From Streptomyces sp. NBC_00094 (GTDB lineage: Bacteria > Actinomycetota > Actinomycetes > Streptomycetales > Streptomycetaceae), in assembly GCF_026343125.1 (NCBI RefSeq), contig NZ_JAPEMB010000001.1, positions 7,569,501-7,633,500 of the forward strand: DNA of 64,000 bases, read 5' to 3'. How positions within the stretch are numbered: position 1 is the stretch's first letter; each line of letters starts with the position of its first letter. Both the position numbers and the translations under genes were made by a program. Below are positions 7,488-16,460 of the stretch, piece after piece. The notes under the pieces are model-generated. The model searched no databases. It was not told the DNA's origin and saw only the letters and a program-made list of their open reading frames with translations.

Positions 7488-9614
7488 TCAGGGGCCGACG
7501 CGGCGGAGCCGGATGAGGCTGCTCGCGTAGTCGCCGTCGGGAAGCCGCGGGTCGATGCCCTTGCGTACCAGAACGGCCCCGCTGTGCACGCGGTTCAGTT
7601 CCGGGTCCAGGTAGAGCGCCTCGGGGTCGAGCGCCGGAAGCCGCACCGGGTCGGGCCCGTGACCGAAGCGGGTCGTGGGGCGCCACACGAGGAGCGCGTG
7701 CTCGCTGTCGTCCGGCGCCGCGTAGTGGACGGCCGTCACCGGTCCGGGCGGTGTGACGCGGTGCTGGTGTCCCCGCTGGACGAGCGGACGGATCTCCTTG
7801 TACCGGGCGACGAGTTCGGTGGCCTCCGCCAGCTCCTCCTCGGACCAGGAGGTCAGGTCACCGCCGAGACCCAGGGCACCGGCCATGGCGACATGGAAGC
7901 GGAAGCGCAGCGGAGTCCGCCGTCCGGTGGTGGTGTTGGGGCTGTCGGTGACCCACGCGGCCATCGCCTGGGCGGGGAAGAGCTGACCGAAACCGTGCTG
8001 GATGCCGATCCGGTCGACGGGATCGGTGTTGTCCGAGGTCCAGGCCTGGTCGGTGCGGGCGAGGATGCCGAGGTCGACGCGCCCGCCGCCGCCCGCGCAC
8101 GCCTCGATGCGCAGCCCGGGGTGGTCGGCGCGGAGCTGATCCATGATCCGGTGGACGGCCCGCGTGTGGTCGATCCACAGGCGGTCGGGGTCCGGGTGCC
8201 CGGGCCAACCGGCCTCCGTGAAGGCCCGGTTGGCGTCCCACTTGAGCCAGTCGACGCCGTGGGTGCGGACGAGGTGGTCCAAGGTCCGCCGCGCCCACTC
8301 CTCGACCTCGGGCCGGGCGAAGTTCAGCACCAGCTGGTTGCGCAGTTCCGTCGCGTCGAGCCGGGGGGAGTGGAGGACCCAGTCGGGATGTGCCCGGTGC
8401 AACTCGCTGTCGCGGTTGACCATTTCCGGCTCCACCCACAGCCCGAAGTCCATGCCCAGGCGGTGTACCTCGTCGGCGAGCGGACGCAGCCCGCCGGGGA
8501 AGGCCTCCGGGCGCGGGGTCCAGTCGCCGAGCCCGGACCGGTCGTCGCGGCGGGTGCCGAACCAGCCGTCGTCCAGGACGAAGAGCTCGGCGCCGACGCG
8601 GGAGGCCAGCCGCGCCAGCCGGATCTGGCCGGCCTCGTCGACGTCGAACCCGGTGGCCTCCCAGGAGTTGTAGAGCACCGGCCGGTCCCGTTCGGGCTCC
8701 GGCAGCACGTGCCCGCGTATGTAGTGGTGCCAGACGCGACTGGCCGCGCCGAACCCGTGCGGAGTGTAGAGACCGGCGTACGCGGGTGTGCGCAGGCTCT
8801 GGCCCGACCGCAGCGTCCAACTGAGCCCCTCGTGACCGAATCCGCCGGTCCAGGTGGTCCTCCCGACCGGATCGCGGTGGACCGTGACGCGCCAACTCCC
8901 GCTCCAGGCGAGCGCGGTGCTCCACACCTCGCCCTGCTCCTCCGTCGCGGTTCCGTCGTCGACGGTCAGCCAGGGGCCGGCGTGGTGGCCCGTGATCCCG
9001 CGGCGGCTCGTCAACACGGTCTCGGCGACGGGCAGTCGGTCGCGCTGGAGCTGGAACTCACTGTTCCAGCCGCCGACCAGATGGCCGAGCCGGTAGTCGG
9101 ACAGCGGGGGAGCGGTCCAGGATGCGGAGTCCAGCCGGTCGACGGTGATCGGCTCCGGCGGACCGTCCGGGGAACCGGTGTGCGTCAGCTCGGTCCAGCG
9201 CTCGATGACGTCCGTGTCGGCCCGCACGCGGTAGCAGAGTTCGGCCCGCAGCGGGCCGTGCCGGTCGTCGAGGCGCAGCCGCAGCTCGTCACCGTCCACG
9301 CGGTGACCGGTGAAGCGCCACTGGGCGCCCCGGGTTCCGTCGGCGAAGCGGACCTGAAGACCGGCAGGTCCGAACCTCGCCCCGGTCTGCGGCGCGAGCT
9401 CGTCGGGGGCGGCGTCGGCCTCGAAGCTGCTCGCGGCGGGCGAGACCGCCTCCGGGAGCGCGGCGAGGGTGAGGGTGTCGAGCGGGGCGCCCCAGTACAG
9501 GTGCCGGGGACTGCCGTCGGGGGCGACGCGGAGCGCGTACAGGCTGTTCGGCGTACGCAGCACAGCGAGGCCGAGGTCGGAATCGAAGGTGACGGGTGGA
9601 AGCGTGGCGAGCAC
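7488..9614 (-). CDS. GH36 alpha-galactosidase
   Basis: 708 residues, the normal size for GH36. GTG 9614..9612 is chosen because AGGGGA sits about 7 nt upstream; longer in-frame starts reach 9752 but add non-conserved residues. The nucleophile is D460 in WLKWDANRAF, and the acid/base is D528 in SDNTDP. The CAGGGGRVDLG segment before it is the conserved GH36 block. No signal peptide, so it acts on imported oligosaccharides such as galactosyl-mannooligosaccharides or raffinose-type sugars. Divergent from a ROK regulator that likely controls it. Confidence 0.93.
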   Translation of the reverse strand: MLATLPPVTFDSDLGLAVLRTPNSLYALRVAPDGSPRHLYWGAPLDTLTLAALPEAVSPAASSFEADAAPDELAPQTGARFGPAGLQVRFADGTRGAQWRFTGHRVDGDELRLRLDDRHGPLRAELCYRVRADTDVIERWTELTHTGSPDGPPEPITVDRLDSASWTAPPLSDYRLGHLVGGWNSEFQLQRDRLPVAETVLTSRRGITGHHAGPWLTVDDGTATEEQGEVWSTALAWSGSWRVTVHRDPVGRTTWTGGFGHEGLSWTLRSGQSLRTPAYAGLYTPHGFGAASRVWHHYIRGHVLPEPERDRPVLYNSWEATGFDVDEAGQIRLARLASRVGAELFVLDDGWFGTRRDDRSGLGDWTPRPEAFPGGLRPLADEVHRLGMDFGLWVEPEMVNRDSELHRAHPDWVLHSPRLDATELRNQLVLNFARPEVEEWARRTLDHLVRTHGVDWLKWDANRAFTEAGWPGHPDPDRLWIDHTRAVHRIMDQLRADHPGLRIEACAGGGGRVDLGILARTDQAWTSDNTDPVDRIGIQHGFGQLFPAQAMAAWVTDSPNTTTGRRTPLRFRFHVAMAGALGLGGDLTSWSEEELAEATELVARYKEIRPLVQRGHQHRVTPPGPVTAVHYAAPDDSEHALLVWRPTTRFGHGPDPVRLPALDPEALYLDPELNRVHSGAVLVRKGIDPRLPDGDYASSLIRLRRVGP

Positions 9615-9790
9615 GAATGGTCCCCTGACGTACTGAGGAGGAACAGAGCTACGTCCAAGGCGACTTGGCGCGAGAACGGTGCCGTCTTCGAGCGTCGTGG
9701 AGCGCGCACGGAGGCGGGCATGAGCGTAGGACAGCATCAACTCCCCATTCAATACTGGAAGAAGTTATTTATTTGCTCTACGTTGCATCC
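9615..9790. promoter_or_regulatory. divergent promoter region between GH36 and ROK regulator
   Basis: 176 nt holding the promoters of both divergent genes. The segment 9749-9785 is strikingly AT-rich for this genome (it contains TTATTTATTT), the type of sequence ROK/NagC-like regulators bind. No perfect palindrome was found by eye, so the operator is only suggested. Confidence 0.4.
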
Positions 9791-10981
9791 GTGTTTCGAC
9801 ATCACTCGCAGCCCTTGGTCACCGCACCCGCCGAGACCGCGGTGCTCGCCCTGCTCCTCGCCGAGGGGCCGCTCAGCCGAGTGGAACTGGCGCGGCGGAC
9901 GGGGCTCTCCTCGACCGCCGTCACCAAGGCCGCCAGGCCCCTCATCGACGACGGCTACCTCTACGAACTCCCGCCGGAGCGCACCGCACCCGGTGCGGGC
10001 AGGCCGGTCAACCCGCTCGCGGTCGCTCCCGACCGGGAGTTCTTCGTCGGGCTGAAGATCAGCGCCGGTCGGCTCCTCGGGGCCGTCTGCGATCTCCGGG
10101 CCGGCATCCGGGCCACGGCCGGCCGTGCGATCGGCACGTGCACCCCCGAGGCCGTCGCCGCGCTCACCGCCGAGCTCGTCGACGAACTCCTCGACACCGA
10201 ACCGGTGTTCCGGGACCGCACGCGTCACCTCGGTGTCACGGTCAATGGTGACGTGGACCGGGACAGCGGCCGGGTTCGTCACTCCGGACTCCTCGGCTGG
10301 CGGGACGTCCCCCTCGCCGAACTCCTCGCCGCGTCCACCGGTCTGTCGGTCACCGTCGAGAACGACGTCAGGGCCCTGACCGTCGCGGAGCACTGGTTCG
10401 GCGAAGGCATCGGAACCGGCTACTTCGCCCTGGTCACCATCGGCGCGGGCATCGGATCCGCCCTCGTCGTCAACGGACGCCTGCTCAGGGGCGCCTACGG
10501 CGTCGCGGGCGAGGTCGGACACATCGGCGTCGACCCGACGGGTCCGCGCTGCTGCTGCGGCGCGCTCGGCTGCGTCGAGGCGATCGCCTCGACCGACGCG
10601 ATCCTCGCGGCCGTCCGCCGTGACACCGCGTATGCGCACCTCACGTTCGACGAGGTCGCCACCATGGCCCGCTCGGGACACCCCGCGGCCGGAGGGGCGT
10701 TCGCCCGGGCCGGACGGGCCATCGGGACCGGCATCGCCGCACTGGTCAACCTCGTGGGACCGGAGCGGGTCGTCGTCAGCGGCGAAGGGGTCGACACGTA
10801 CGACCTGCTCAGCCCGCACATCCAGGAGGCCTACGCCGCACACGCCTTCGGAGCGGCATCCCGATGCCCGCTCTCACTGCGCCCGCTCCCCTGGGAGGAA
10901 TGGGCCCGTGGCGGTGCGGCCGTGGCCATCCAGGCCCTCTTCCCCCAGTACGGGGCCACTCCCACGACCGGCGTCGGCTGA
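9791..10981 (+). CDS. ROK family transcriptional regulator
   Basis: About 396 residues from GTG 9791; a TTG a few codons later is also possible and no good ribosome site is visible. An N-terminal winged helix (VLALLLAEGPLSRVELARRT) with its recognition helix LSSTAVTKAARPL precedes a ROK sugar-kinase-like domain. That domain keeps the zinc motif GHIGVDP...CCCGALGCVE. This is the XylR/NagC type of sugar-responsive repressor. It precedes the sugar ABC importer genes at 11.1 kb and is divergent from GH36, so it probably controls both. Confidence 0.9.
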   Translation: MFRHHSQPLVTAPAETAVLALLLAEGPLSRVELARRTGLSSTAVTKAARPLIDDGYLYELPPERTAPGAGRPVNPLAVAPDREFFVGLKISAGRLLGAVCDLRAGIRATAGRAIGTCTPEAVAALTAELVDELLDTEPVFRDRTRHLGVTVNGDVDRDSGRVRHSGLLGWRDVPLAELLAASTGLSVTVENDVRALTVAEHWFGEGIGTGYFALVTIGAGIGSALVVNGRLLRGAYGVAGEVGHIGVDPTGPRCCCGALGCVEAIASTDAILAAVRRDTAYAHLTFDEVATMARSGHPAAGGAFARAGRAIGTGIAALVNLVGPERVVVSGEGVDTYDLLSPHIQEAYAAHAFGAASRCPLSLRPLPWEEWARGGAAVAIQALFPQYGATPTTGVG

Positions 10982-11103
10982 TCGTCCCCGCAGCCGCCGC
11001 GTACGACTCCCCGGCCGTCGCCCTCCTCTGCCGGCAAGCACTGACGAAGGCGCCGACCAGGTAGCACATCCGCCCTGCCCCCACCCTCACAGAAGGATGC
11101 GAC

Positions 11104-12387
11104 ATGAGCGCACGCAGACCCGAGCTTAGCCGACGCGGATTCCTCACGGGATCGCTGCTCGTCGCCGCCGGAAGCGTCCTGACGACCGCCTGCAGCACCG
11201 ACCCCACCGGCGGCTCCGCCTCCGGAGCCGAGACCACCCTCAACGTCTGGTACCACGCCTACGGAGAGGCCGGCACCCAGCAGGCGGTCCTCCGCTACGC
11301 CACCGCCTTCACCAAGGCCAACCCGGACATCGCCGTCAAGGTGACCTGGGTCCCCGGCGACTACGCGGGGAAGCTCAACGCGACCCTGCTGACCGACGCC
11401 GCCCCCGACGTCTTCGAGATCGGCGACTTCAGCGAGGGCCTCGCCCGCCGCGGGCAGATCGCCGCGCTCGACGACGTGTACGGCAGCGCCAGGAGCGACT
11501 TCAACAAGAACGCCGTCGACGCGGTCGGTGTCGACGGCAAGCTCTACGGCGTCAAGATGATCGACGACGTCATGATGCTGTACTACCGCAAGAGCGTCCT
11601 GGCGAAGGCCGGGATCGCCCCGCCCACCACCTTCGACGAGCTCGTCACCGCGGCGAAGGCCCTCACCACCAAGAAGAGCAAGGGCCTGTTCGTCGGCAAC
11701 GACGGCCTCGGCGACTCCGCGACCCTGGCCGTCTTCTCCAACGGCGGTGACCTCGTGACCCCCGACGGCAAGGTCGCGTTCGGATCGGCGCAGGCCCTCG
11801 AAGCGCTGACCGGTCTGAAGCGCCTGCGCGACGACAAGTCCCTGCTGCTCGGCTTCACCACCGACTGGTGGGACCCCGCCGCCTTCACCCAGGGCGTCGT
11901 GCCCATGCAGTGGTCCGGGCTGTGGGCGATGCCGGCCGTCGCGGCGGCACTCGGAGACGACTTCGGGGTGGTGCCCTGGCCCGCCTTCAAGGCCGGCGGC
12001 GCTCCCGTCGTACGGGTCGGCGGGTGGACCAGCTGCGTCAACGCCAAGGGGAGGAACGTGGCCGCGGCCAAGAGGTTCGTCCAGTGGCTGTGGGTCGAAC
12101 AGGCCGACCTGCAGCGAGACTTCGCGGAGAGCTACGGCTTCCACGTCCCGCCCCGCACGTCCGTCGCGGCGACCGCGAAGAAGCTCTCCGACGGCCCGGC
12201 CAAGGAGACCGTGGGGCTCGCCCAGCAGCACGGGAGGCACTACCCGGGAACGTGGGACACCGCGGTCAGCAGCGCGTTCAACGCGGCCGCGGCGAAGATC
12301 GCCGGCGGGGAGGGCGATCCGGCGGCCCTCCTGGCCGACGCGGTGAGGAAGGCCCAGAGCGAGATAGACAAGCAGCTCGGCCGATGA
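11104..12387 (+). CDS. ABC sugar importer, extracellular binding lipoprotein
   Basis: 427 residues. The N-terminus has a twin-arginine motif SRRGFLTG and the lipobox LTTAC, so it is likely a Tat-exported lipoprotein. The mature part has the family-1 solute-binding pattern (NVWYHAYGEAGTQQAV; PDVFEIGDFSEGL). AGAAGGA precedes ATG 11104. The stop overlaps the first permease (ATGA). With the two permeases it makes a CUT1-type oligosaccharide importer without its own ATPase. Substrate is inferred from the GH36/GH5 neighbours. Confidence 0.92.
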   Translation: MSARRPELSRRGFLTGSLLVAAGSVLTTACSTDPTGGSASGAETTLNVWYHAYGEAGTQQAVLRYATAFTKANPDIAVKVTWVPGDYAGKLNATLLTDAAPDVFEIGDFSEGLARRGQIAALDDVYGSARSDFNKNAVDAVGVDGKLYGVKMIDDVMMLYYRKSVLAKAGIAPPTTFDELVTAAKALTTKKSKGLFVGNDGLGDSATLAVFSNGGDLVTPDGKVAFGSAQALEALTGLKRLRDDKSLLLGFTTDWWDPAAFTQGVVPMQWSGLWAMPAVAAALGDDFGVVPWPAFKAGGAPVVRVGGWTSCVNAKGRNVAAAKRFVQWLWVEQADLQRDFAESYGFHVPPRTSVAATAKKLSDGPAKETVGLAQQHGRHYPGTWDTAVSSAFNAAAAKIAGGEGDPAALLADAVRKAQSEIDKQLGR

Positions 12388-13448
12388 CCCCGGCGACCGA
12401 CAGCACGGCGAAGCCCGCACGTGCCGGGCGCCCCGCGGACTCTCCGCGGGGCGCCCGGCGCGCGGGCCTGCTTGGCGGGCGTCTGCCCCGTGTCGGCCGG
12501 CCCCGTGCCGGTCGACCGGGCGCGAACCGTCCCCGAGCAGACCGCCCCCGTGTCGGCCGGTCCGGATGGATCGCCTTCGTGGTGCTGACCGCGCCGATGC
12601 TCATCGGGCTCGGCGTCTTCAAGTACGTCGCGATCGGCTGGAGTTTCCTGCTCAGCCTCAGCGACGCGCGCGGCACCATCGCCCTCGGCAGCTGGGTCGG
12701 GCTGGAGAACTACCAGAGGCTCCTGTCCGACCAGGCGTTCCGCGACTCCCTGCTCCAGATCCTGGTGTTCACCGCCTTCATCGTGCCCGTCACCTTCGCC
12801 GCCTCCCTCGGGCTCGCCCTGCTGGTGCACCGGGTCAGGCGGGGCCGGGCCCTGCTGCGTACCACCTTCCTCGTCCCGGCGGCCGTCTCGTACGTCGCCG
12901 CGTCACTGCTGTGGAAGATGTCCCTGTTCAACGGCCTGCCGACGGGCATCGCCAACATGATCGGCGGCTGGTTCGGAGCGGAGCCCGTGCCCTGGCTGCA
13001 GTCCGGCTCGCCGCCGCTCTACTGGGTCGTCCTCGTCACCCTGCGCCTCTGGCTCCAGGTCGGCTTCTACATGGTGCTCTTCCTCGCCGGACTCCAGGCC
13101 ATCCCCCGGGAGGTCGACGAGGCCGCCGCGCTCGACGGCGCCACCGGTCGACGGCTCCTGACCAGGATCACCCTGCCGATGCTGCGCAACACCTCCGTCG
13201 CCGTCCTCATGCTGCTGTTCATCGCCGCCTTCCAGGCCTTCGACGAGTTCTACAACCTGTTCAACAGCGGGCTCTCCGGAACCGGCACCGCCCCCGTACA
13301 GACACCGCTGGTCCACCTCTACAACACCGCGATGGGCAGCCAGAACTACGGTCTCGGCTCGGCCGGAGCGTTCCTGCTCACCGCCGTCATCGTCGGAGTG
13401 ACCCTGATCCAGGGGCGGTTCACCGGGTTCGGCAGGAGCGGAGAGTGA
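12384..13448 (+). CDS. ABC sugar importer permease (MalF-like)
   Basis: 354 residues. The start ATG 12384 overlaps the stop of the binding protein gene. A long basic, glycine/proline-rich N-terminus of about 60 residues is followed by six predicted membrane segments and the EAA loop (VDEAAALDGATGRRLLTRITLP). The cytoplasmic N-terminal extension (RPRAGRPGANRPRADRPRVG) is repetitive and unusual in length. It forms the channel with the next gene. Confidence 0.9.
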   Translation: MTPATDSTAKPARAGRPADSPRGARRAGLLGGRLPRVGRPRAGRPGANRPRADRPRVGRSGWIAFVVLTAPMLIGLGVFKYVAIGWSFLLSLSDARGTIALGSWVGLENYQRLLSDQAFRDSLLQILVFTAFIVPVTFAASLGLALLVHRVRRGRALLRTTFLVPAAVSYVAASLLWKMSLFNGLPTGIANMIGGWFGAEPVPWLQSGSPPLYWVVLVTLRLWLQVGFYMVLFLAGLQAIPREVDEAAALDGATGRRLLTRITLPMLRNTSVAVLMLLFIAAFQAFDEFYNLFNSGLSGTGTAPVQTPLVHLYNTAMGSQNYGLGSAGAFLLTAVIVGVTLIQGRFTGFGRSGE

Positions 13449-13455
13449 GACACAC

Positions 13456-14301
13456 GTGATCACCCTGCCCGGACTGTCCCGAACCGTCCGCCTCCTCGTA
13501 CGCGGCCTGCTCGTCGGCCTGCTGACGGCGGCCTTCCTCGTGCCCTTCTACCTCATGCTCCGCAACGCGCTCATGGACTCCCGGAGCCTGACCGCTCCGG
13601 AGTGGACGTGGTGGCCCTCGACGATGCACTTCGAGAACTTCACCGCGCTGTTCGCCGACCCCGCCGTCTCCATGGGCCGGGCCCTCGGCAACTCGCTGCT
13701 GATCGCCGCCGTCACCGCGCCCGTCTCCACGCTCCTCGCCTCCGCCGCCGGCTACGCCCTCGCCCGGATTCCCGTGCGGGGGCGCGGAGTTCTGCTCGCG
13801 CTGGTGGTGGCCACGCTGATGATCCCCGGCTCGGTCACCTTCGTACCGACGTTCGTCGTCGTCGGCTCCATGGGGGGTGTCAACACGCTGTGGGGCATCA
13901 TCGTGCCCGGTCTCTTCAACCCGTTCGCGGTCCTGCTCTTCCGCAACTTCTACCTCCAGTTCCCGACGGAGATCGAGGAGGCCGGACGGCTCGACGGCCT
14001 CGGCTGGCTCGGCCTGTACCGCCGGATCGCCCTGCCGAGCTCCGGGGCGATGCTGGCCTCGCTCGGGGCGCTGTCCTTCATCGACAGCTGGAACTCCTTC
14101 CTGTGGCCGCTGGTCATCGGCCAGGACCCGTCCGCCTGGACCGCGCAGATCGCGCTGTCCACCTTCCTCACCTCGCAGACCATCAACCTGCCGGGGCTGT
14201 TCGCCGGCGCCGTCGTCACGATCACCCCTCTGGTCGTCATGTTCCTCGTCGCCCAGCGCTACATCGTCGAAGGCATCGCCACCAGCGGCCTCAAGGGCTG
14301 A
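13456..14301 (+). CDS. ABC sugar importer permease (MalG-like)
   Basis: 281 residues from GTG 13456, 7 nt after the MalF-like gene. Six membrane segments, with the EAA motif EEAGRLDGLGWLGLYRRIAL between TM4 and TM5 as in CUT1 permeases. No nucleotide-binding subunit is in the operon; Streptomyces sugar importers often share one ATPase (MsiK). Confidence 0.9.
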   Translation: MITLPGLSRTVRLLVRGLLVGLLTAAFLVPFYLMLRNALMDSRSLTAPEWTWWPSTMHFENFTALFADPAVSMGRALGNSLLIAAVTAPVSTLLASAAGYALARIPVRGRGVLLALVVATLMIPGSVTFVPTFVVVGSMGGVNTLWGIIVPGLFNPFAVLLFRNFYLQFPTEIEEAGRLDGLGWLGLYRRIALPSSGAMLASLGALSFIDSWNSFLWPLVIGQDPSAWTAQIALSTFLTSQTINLPGLFAGAVVTITPLVVMFLVAQRYIVEGIATSGLKG

Positions 14302-14351
14302 CCCCCGCACCACAAAGAACAGGCTCACGACCCCTTCCATAAGGAGATCCC

Positions 14352-16301
14352 GTGAAACCTCGCACCATGCTCCGACGCGCGACCGCGGCCCTCGCCGTGC
14401 TGTCCGCGCTCGTCCTCGGCACACCCGCCTCCGCCACATCGCTCCAGCCCGCCGTCGCGGCGGCTGAGGTGGCGCCGCCCACGCCCCTGACCGGCCCGGA
14501 GCTCGCCGCGTCCTGGACCGCACCGCTCAGCACCCGGGGCCGCTGGATCGTCGACGCCGACGGCAACCGCTTCAAGCTCAAGTCGGGCAACTGGGAAGGC
14601 GCCCAGGGCACGTGGACCGGCAGCGGGGACATCAACGACCCCGCCAACCACGCCCACGCCATCCACGCCTACAACATGCCCCTCGGCCTCGACCGGGTCC
14701 CCATGGCCACGATCCTGGCCGACTTCCACCGCCTCGGCCTCAACAGCATCCGGCTGCCGTACTCCAACGCCCTCGTCCACGACACCACCCCCGTCCCGGA
14801 CGCGGCCGTCGCCGCCAACCCCCAGCTGAAGGGCAAGACCCCCCTCCAGGTCCTCGACGCGGCCATCGCCGCGCTCACCGCCGACGGCTTCGCGGTGATC
14901 CTCAACAACCACACCACCACGGCCCGCTTCTGCTGCGGACTCGACGGCAACGAGCGCTGGAACAGCGGCCAGACCACTCAACAATGGGTGAACGACTGGC
15001 TGTTCATGGTGAACCGCTACAAGCACGACAAACGCGTGGTCGGCGCCGACCTGCGCAACGAGGTCCGTCGTGACACCTGGGACGACCCCAACTGGGGCTG
15101 GTACGACGACCACGACCTGTACGCCGCGTACGAAGAGGCCGGGAACAAGATCCTCCAGGCCAATCCCGACATGCTCATCGTGATGGAGGGCATCAACTGG
15201 TACGGCATCCCGCTCGACGGCCTGCCCCACGGCCGCCCGAACCTGAAGCCGGTGGCCACCCTCTCCCACACCCTGATCCGGTCCGACAAGCTCGTGTACG
15301 CCGCCCACTTCTACGCCTACACGGGCCCGGCCAACACGGGGGCGGACAGCGGTCCCGGCTCCACGAGCGACCCGCGCTACGAGGACTTCACCCCCGAGCA
15401 GCTCGCCCAAGTGGTCGACTCGGAGGCCCTGTTCGTGACACGGACCGGACAGCACTTCACCGCCCCGGTGTGGATCAGCGAGTTCGGCGCCGGCGGCCGT
15501 GGCTCGACCGACACCAAGGAACAGACCTGGCTCCACCGCTTCACCGACGTCCTCGTCGCCAACGACACCGACTTCGCGATCTGGCCCCTCGTCGGCTGGA
15601 CCGACGCCTCCGGTGCCCAGATGGACAACTGGGCCCTCCTCGGGTACGGCGCGAACGGCGCCCGCCAGGGCATCCAGGACGGCGGTGACTGGCGCGCCGA
15701 CGACTGGAACAGGCTCGTCACCACCCCGGGCAGGACCGGCCACGTCGCACCGACCACCCGCTGGAACATGCTCGACCTCGACCACGCCGACTACAACGTC
15801 TCCGCCACCATGCTGGCGAAGCCGGACTGGTCCCCGGGCAACCGCAAGGGCAACTGCCCGGACAGCCAGCGGCTCGTCGGCCTCGGCCGCAGCGACAGCC
15901 GGGGACTGTGCACCGACGCCGGACAGCCGGCGAAGGCGAGCGGCCCCTGGACCGTCGTCACCGACGAGCGGTACGTCACCGGGGGCGACTGGGCGAGCGG
16001 TTACAACAAGCTCCAGTGCCCCGACCGCACCTTCGCCGTCGGCTACAGCGTGCGCGCCAACGCCATGGCGGCCCTGCTGTGCGCCCCCGCGACCGCCACC
16101 CTGCCCACCACGGGCCGCGTGCTCTGGTTCGACCGCGGCGACAACCGGCCCGCCACCGGAGGCTCGACCGCCAGTGACTGGGCCCCCGGCTATTACAAGG
16201 GCCAGTGCGCCGACGACGAGTACGTCGCCGGTGTCGCCTACACCTGGAAGTGGAACCACGGCGGCGTCCCCGACGCCCTGCTGTGCCGCCCGCTCCGCTA
16301 G
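14352..16301 (+). CDS. secreted GH5 glycoside hydrolase with triplicated C-terminal Cys module
   Basis: 649 residues, with signal peptide at 1-28 (cut near ASA). The GH5 barrel runs to about residue 480, with acid/base E237 in LRNEVRR and nucleophile E377 in WISEFGAG. Residues 490-649 are three copies of W-x-x-G-x-x-K-x-x-C-P/A-D ... L-C, with tryptophans 493, 547 and 610 and cysteine pairs 502/520, 556/577 and 619/645. This is likely a disulfide-bonded binding or stabilising module. It follows the importer operon by 50 nt (ribosome site AAGGAG), suggesting cleavage outside followed by uptake. Subfamily and substrate are not resolved. Confidence 0.88.
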   Translation: MKPRTMLRRATAALAVLSALVLGTPASATSLQPAVAAAEVAPPTPLTGPELAASWTAPLSTRGRWIVDADGNRFKLKSGNWEGAQGTWTGSGDINDPANHAHAIHAYNMPLGLDRVPMATILADFHRLGLNSIRLPYSNALVHDTTPVPDAAVAANPQLKGKTPLQVLDAAIAALTADGFAVILNNHTTTARFCCGLDGNERWNSGQTTQQWVNDWLFMVNRYKHDKRVVGADLRNEVRRDTWDDPNWGWYDDHDLYAAYEEAGNKILQANPDMLIVMEGINWYGIPLDGLPHGRPNLKPVATLSHTLIRSDKLVYAAHFYAYTGPANTGADSGPGSTSDPRYEDFTPEQLAQVVDSEALFVTRTGQHFTAPVWISEFGAGGRGSTDTKEQTWLHRFTDVLVANDTDFAIWPLVGWTDASGAQMDNWALLGYGANGARQGIQDGGDWRADDWNRLVTTPGRTGHVAPTTRWNMLDLDHADYNVSATMLAKPDWSPGNRKGNCPDSQRLVGLGRSDSRGLCTDAGQPAKASGPWTVVTDERYVTGGDWASGYNKLQCPDRTFAVGYSVRANAMAALLCAPATATLPTTGRVLWFDRGDNRPATGGSTASDWAPGYYKGQCADDEYVAGVAYTWKWNHGGVPDALLCRPLR

Positions 16302-16348
16302 GGGTGCCTTGTCGGTCGGCCCGGCCTGATCGACAAGACACCCCCTAG
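16298..16348 (+). terminator. hairpin after GH5 gene
   Basis: CTAGGGGTG...CTTGTCG pairs with CGACAAG...CACCCCCTAG, starting at the GH5 stop codon. Arms of about 16-17 bp with one bulge. Probable terminator of the importer-GH5 operon. Confidence 0.75.
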
Positions 16349-16360
16349 GGAGAAGGGCCT

Positions 16361-16403
16361 GTCGGTCCTCGGCCTGATCCCCAGGACCAGGCCGAGGACC
16401 GAC
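16361..16403 (+). terminator. second strong hairpin after GH5 gene
   Basis: A perfect 16-bp stem (16361-16376 with 16388-16403) and an 11-nt loop, 13 nt behind the first hairpin. Two strong hairpins in tandem isolate the HAD gene from the importer operon. Confidence 0.8.
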
Positions 16404-16437
16404 CCACCCGCATCCCGAGGACCGACCCACCCGCATC
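16392..16437. repeat. 23-bp tandem duplication upstream of HAD gene
   Basis: The 23-bp unit at 16392-16414 (begins CCGAGGACCGACCCACCCGC) is repeated exactly at 16415-16437. The first copy overlaps the right arm of the preceding hairpin, so an alternative pairing of the left arm with the second copy is possible. Confidence 0.85.
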
Positions 16438-16460
16438 GGCGCACCGCCAGGGAGCCACCC

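Noticed and set aside
6609..10055. A 1148-codon open frame on the plus strand opposite the phosphodiesterase and GH36 genes.
   Set aside because: It is antisense to two well-supported genes and has no recognisable protein pattern; long antisense frames are expected at this GC content.
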